The notes under the pieces: generated by a model
Database searches by the model: none
What the model saw: only the letters and a program-made list of their open reading frames with translations
Told to the model about the DNA's origin: nothing
Program-made: the position numbers and the translations under genes
Origin: Pirellulales bacterium
Lineage (GTDB): Bacteria; Planctomycetota; Planctomycetia; Pirellulales; Thermoguttaceae
DNA: 64,000 nt
Assembly (NCBI GenBank): GCA_016935315.1
Contig: JAFGRD010000078.1
Coordinates: forward strand, 62,001 to 126,000
Reading direction: 5' to 3'
In this document: positions 62,068 through 64,000 of the stretch, piece after piece
How positions within the stretch are numbered: position 1 is the stretch's first letter
How the letters are laid out: the number at the start of each line of letters is the position of its first letter

Positions 62068-63840
62068 TTAGAACAACCCTCTTACCTTACCCGTTTCGAC
62101 GTCGATGTCGACCCGCCGATACGCCGGATTGGAGCAGGTTCCCGGCATCAGCGAGATATTTCCCGCCACCGGACAGATAAACCGGGCTCCCCCGTACGTC
62201 AGGAAATCGCGAATCGGCAGCGTCCAACCCCGCGGGGCGCCCTTGATCGCCGGATCGTGGCTGAGGCTCAGATGAGACTTGACCATCATGGTCGTGAATT
62301 CGTTGAACTTGTCGTCGGCCTCGAACCGCTTCGCCTTGGCCTCGGCCTCCGGCGTGTACGCGACGCCGTCGGCCCCGTACACCTCCTTGGCGATCCGCTC
62401 GACCCGCTGACGCAAGGGCGTGTTCAGATCGTAGAGGAACCTGAAATCGACCGTGTCTTCGCAGGCGTCGATCACCGCGTCGGCCAATTCCAGGGCGCCT
62501 TCGCCACCGTATCGCCAGTGATTCGAGACCGCCACCCGGGCGCCCGCCGCCTCGGCCATTTTGCGGGTCAGCTCGATTTCCGCCTGGGTGTCGCTGTGGA
62601 AGGCGTTGATCGCCACGACCGGGTTGATCCCGGCCTTTTTGACGGTGTTGATGTGCTGCACCAGGTTGCACATGCCGTCTTCGAGCCAGGCCAGGTTTTC
62701 CTCGAAGTACTCCTTGGGGATCGGCTTGCCCGGTGGACAGGGCAGAGCGCCGGCGTTGACGCCGTGGTGCTTCAGCCCGCGGATGGTAGTCGTGATGACC
62801 GAGACGTTCGGCACGTTGCCGCTGTAGCGGCACTTGACGTTCCAGAACTTCTCGAACCCGATATCGGCGCCGAAGCCCGATTCGGTCAGGTGATAGTCGG
62901 CCAGCTTCAGGCAGATCTTGTCGGCCACCACCGACGACTGGCCCACGGCGATGTTGGCGAAGGGCCCGGCGTGGACGAAGCAGGGCTGTCCTTCGAGCGA
63001 CTGCATCAGGTTCGGGTTGACCGCCTCGCGGAGCCAGGCCGTCATGGCCCCGGCCACTTCCAGATCCTCGCACGTAATCGGCTGGCCCTTCTTGTCGTAG
63101 GCCACCACGATCCCGCCAATACGTTCCCGCAGGTCCCTGAGGTCGCTGAAGATCGAGAGGATGGCCATCACCTCGGACGAGACGGCGATGGCGAACTTGC
63201 TCTGCATCAGGTGCCCGTCCATCTTCCCGCCGAGGCCGATGACGATGTTCCTCAGGGATTGGGCGCAGAAGTCGATCACCCAGCCCATCTCGACGTTCGT
63301 CGGGTCGATGTCCAGCCGGTTCAGTCCGATCTTTTCCAGCCGGGCGTCGTTGTAGTTGCGTTCGTGCTGCATCCGGGCGGTCAGAGCGACCATGGCCAGG
63401 TTGTGGGCGTTGATCACGGCGTTGATGTCGCCGGTGAGCCCCAGGGAGAACTCGGTCAGCGGGATGCACTGCGACAATCCGCCGCCGGCCGCCGAGCCCT
63501 TGATGTTCATCGTCGGCCCGCCGGAGGGTTGACGAATGCAGGCGACCACGCGCTTGTTGCGTTTGCCCATGCCTTGGAGCAGGCCCATCGTCGTGGTCGA
63601 CTTGCCCTCCCCGAGCGGGGTTGGGGTGATCGCCGTCACTTCGATGAACTTGCCGTCCGGTCTGTCCTCGAGCCGCTTGAGGACCTTCATGTAGTCCACT
63701 TTGGCGACGTAGTTGCCGTGGGGCAGCAACTCGTCCTTGCTCAGCCCCAACTCGTCGGCGAGCTGGTAGCAGGTTTTCATGCGGGATTCCGCCTCTTCGG
63801 CGATCTCCCAATCCGCGTGCTTCGTCGGGTCCAGAGTCAA
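62068..63840 (-). CDS. fhs: Formate-tetrahydrofolate ligase
   Basis: 590 residues from a TTG at 63840 with GAGGAGGG at ideal spacing; an ATG further up (63951) lacks such a site. FTHFS signatures include the ATP loop [39 protein letters not shown] and [15 protein letters not shown], and the C-terminus [21 protein letters not shown] is complete. The enzyme activates formate with ATP to formyl-THF. It is the first gene of the methyl-branch run. The non-AUG start is notable for an enzyme that acetogens make in bulk. Confidence 0.97.
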   Translation of the reverse strand: MTLDPTKHADWEIAEEAESRMKTCYQLADELGLSKDELLPHGNYVAKVDYMKVLKRLEDRPDGKFIEVTAITPTPLGEGKSTTTMGLLQGMGKRNKRVVACIRQPSGGPTMNIKGSAAGGGLSQCIPLTEFSLGLTGDINAVINAHNLAMVALTARMQHERNYNDARLEKIGLNRLDIDPTNVEMGWVIDFCAQSLRNIVIGLGGKMDGHLMQSKFAIAVSSEVMAILSIFSDLRDLRERIGGIVVAYDKKGQPITCEDLEVAGAMTAWLREAVNPNLMQSLEGQPCFVHAGPFANIAVGQSSVVADKICLKLADYHLTESGFGADIGFEKFWNVKCRYSGNVPNVSVITTTIRGLKHHGVNAGALPCPPGKPIPKEYFEENLAWLEDGMCNLVQHINTVKKAGINPVVAINAFHSDTQAEIELTRKMAEAAGARVAVSNHWRYGGEGALELADAVIDACEDTVDFRFLYDLNTPLRQRVERIAKEVYGADGVAYTPEAEAKAKRFEADDKFNEFTTMMVKSHLSLSHDPAIKGAPRGWTLPIRDFLTYGGARFICPVAGNISLMPGTCSNPAYRRVDIDVETGKVRGLF

Positions 63841-64000
63841 AAGAAACCCTCCTCGTCGAGTGAGATTCACGGAGACGGGTCGGTATTGGAATTCGGCACA
63901 ACGCTTGCCGAGACTTTGCTCTCGTTCGACGTCTGGCGGAAGCGAACGCAAAACGCAACTACGTTGGCTCGATGCAGCGAGTGGACCTGCGGCGACAGAA
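63841..64000. other. fhs upstream region (window end)
   Basis: 160 bases ahead of fhs. It contains the GAGGAGGG ribosome site but no promoter pair or structure I can support. Confidence 0.4.

Noticed and set aside
1-64000. CRISPR array, prophage, integron or insertion sequence
   Set aside because: No regularly spaced repeats, cas genes, integrase or transposase were seen; the 103-bp elements are dispersed and have no coding capacity.

Overview
The window looks like a chromosomal piece of a high-GC planctomycete (Planctomycetota, possibly Pirellulales-like). This is inferred from gene style only: a tandem DUF1080 protein, a very large M56/BlaR1-type sensor with a long exported tail, an ExbB/ExbD set with a giant Ala/Pro/Arg-rich protein ending in an alpha/alpha-toroid, and pervasive GTG/TTG starts. 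No rRNA, tRNA, CRISPR, transposase or phage gene was recognised.

Region 1 (1-25.3 kb) is ordinary planctomycete content: the tail of an enolase-superfamily gene, a CBS-pair protein, a terC-DUF1080 pair, an envelope cluster (TPR protein, ExbB, ExbD, giant toroid protein), an aldo/keto reductase, a blaI-blaR1 pair with candidate operators, a CPBP-type membrane protease, an atypical kinase, two exported carboxypeptidase-regulatory-like proteins and a GT-C glycosyltransferase.

Region 2 (25.4-43.5 kb, minus strand) is the carbonyl branch of the Wood-Ljungdahl (acetyl-CoA) pathway. Read 5' to 3' it is cooC, cooS, a CooF-like ferredoxin, a small [2Fe-2S] protein, a PAS protein, a SpoIIE-type phosphatase, NuoE/NuoF/NuoG-like electron-transfer subunits, acsB, acsC, acsV, acsF, acsD, acsE and a GNAT-CBS fusion. 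The A-cluster cysteines of AcsB have exactly the spacing of the Moorella enzyme.

Region 3 (43.5-64 kb) starts with a regulatory-looking intergenic stretch and two plus-strand accessory genes (zinc-ribbon protein, DUF3786). It continues on the minus strand with the methyl branch: fhs, folD, hdrC, hdrB, a 1507-residue HdrA with an inserted GltD-like module, mvhD, metV, metF, nuoE, a NuoF-GltD fusion and fdhA. fdhA has an in-frame UGA followed by a clear bacterial SECIS hairpin, so it is read as a selenocysteine formate dehydrogenase and not as a broken gene.

Together, regions 2 and 3 encode every catalytic step from CO2 to acetyl-CoA, assuming FolD is bifunctional. Flavin-based electron transfer is attached to the formate dehydrogenase, the methylene-THF reductase and the CODH/ACS operon. 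No hydrogenase, Rnf, Ech, ATP synthase, pta or ackA gene is in the window, so the direction of the pathway and the mode of energy conservation cannot be read here. Four copies of a 103-bp imperfect palindrome lie between genes; two of them supply the stop codon of the adjacent gene.
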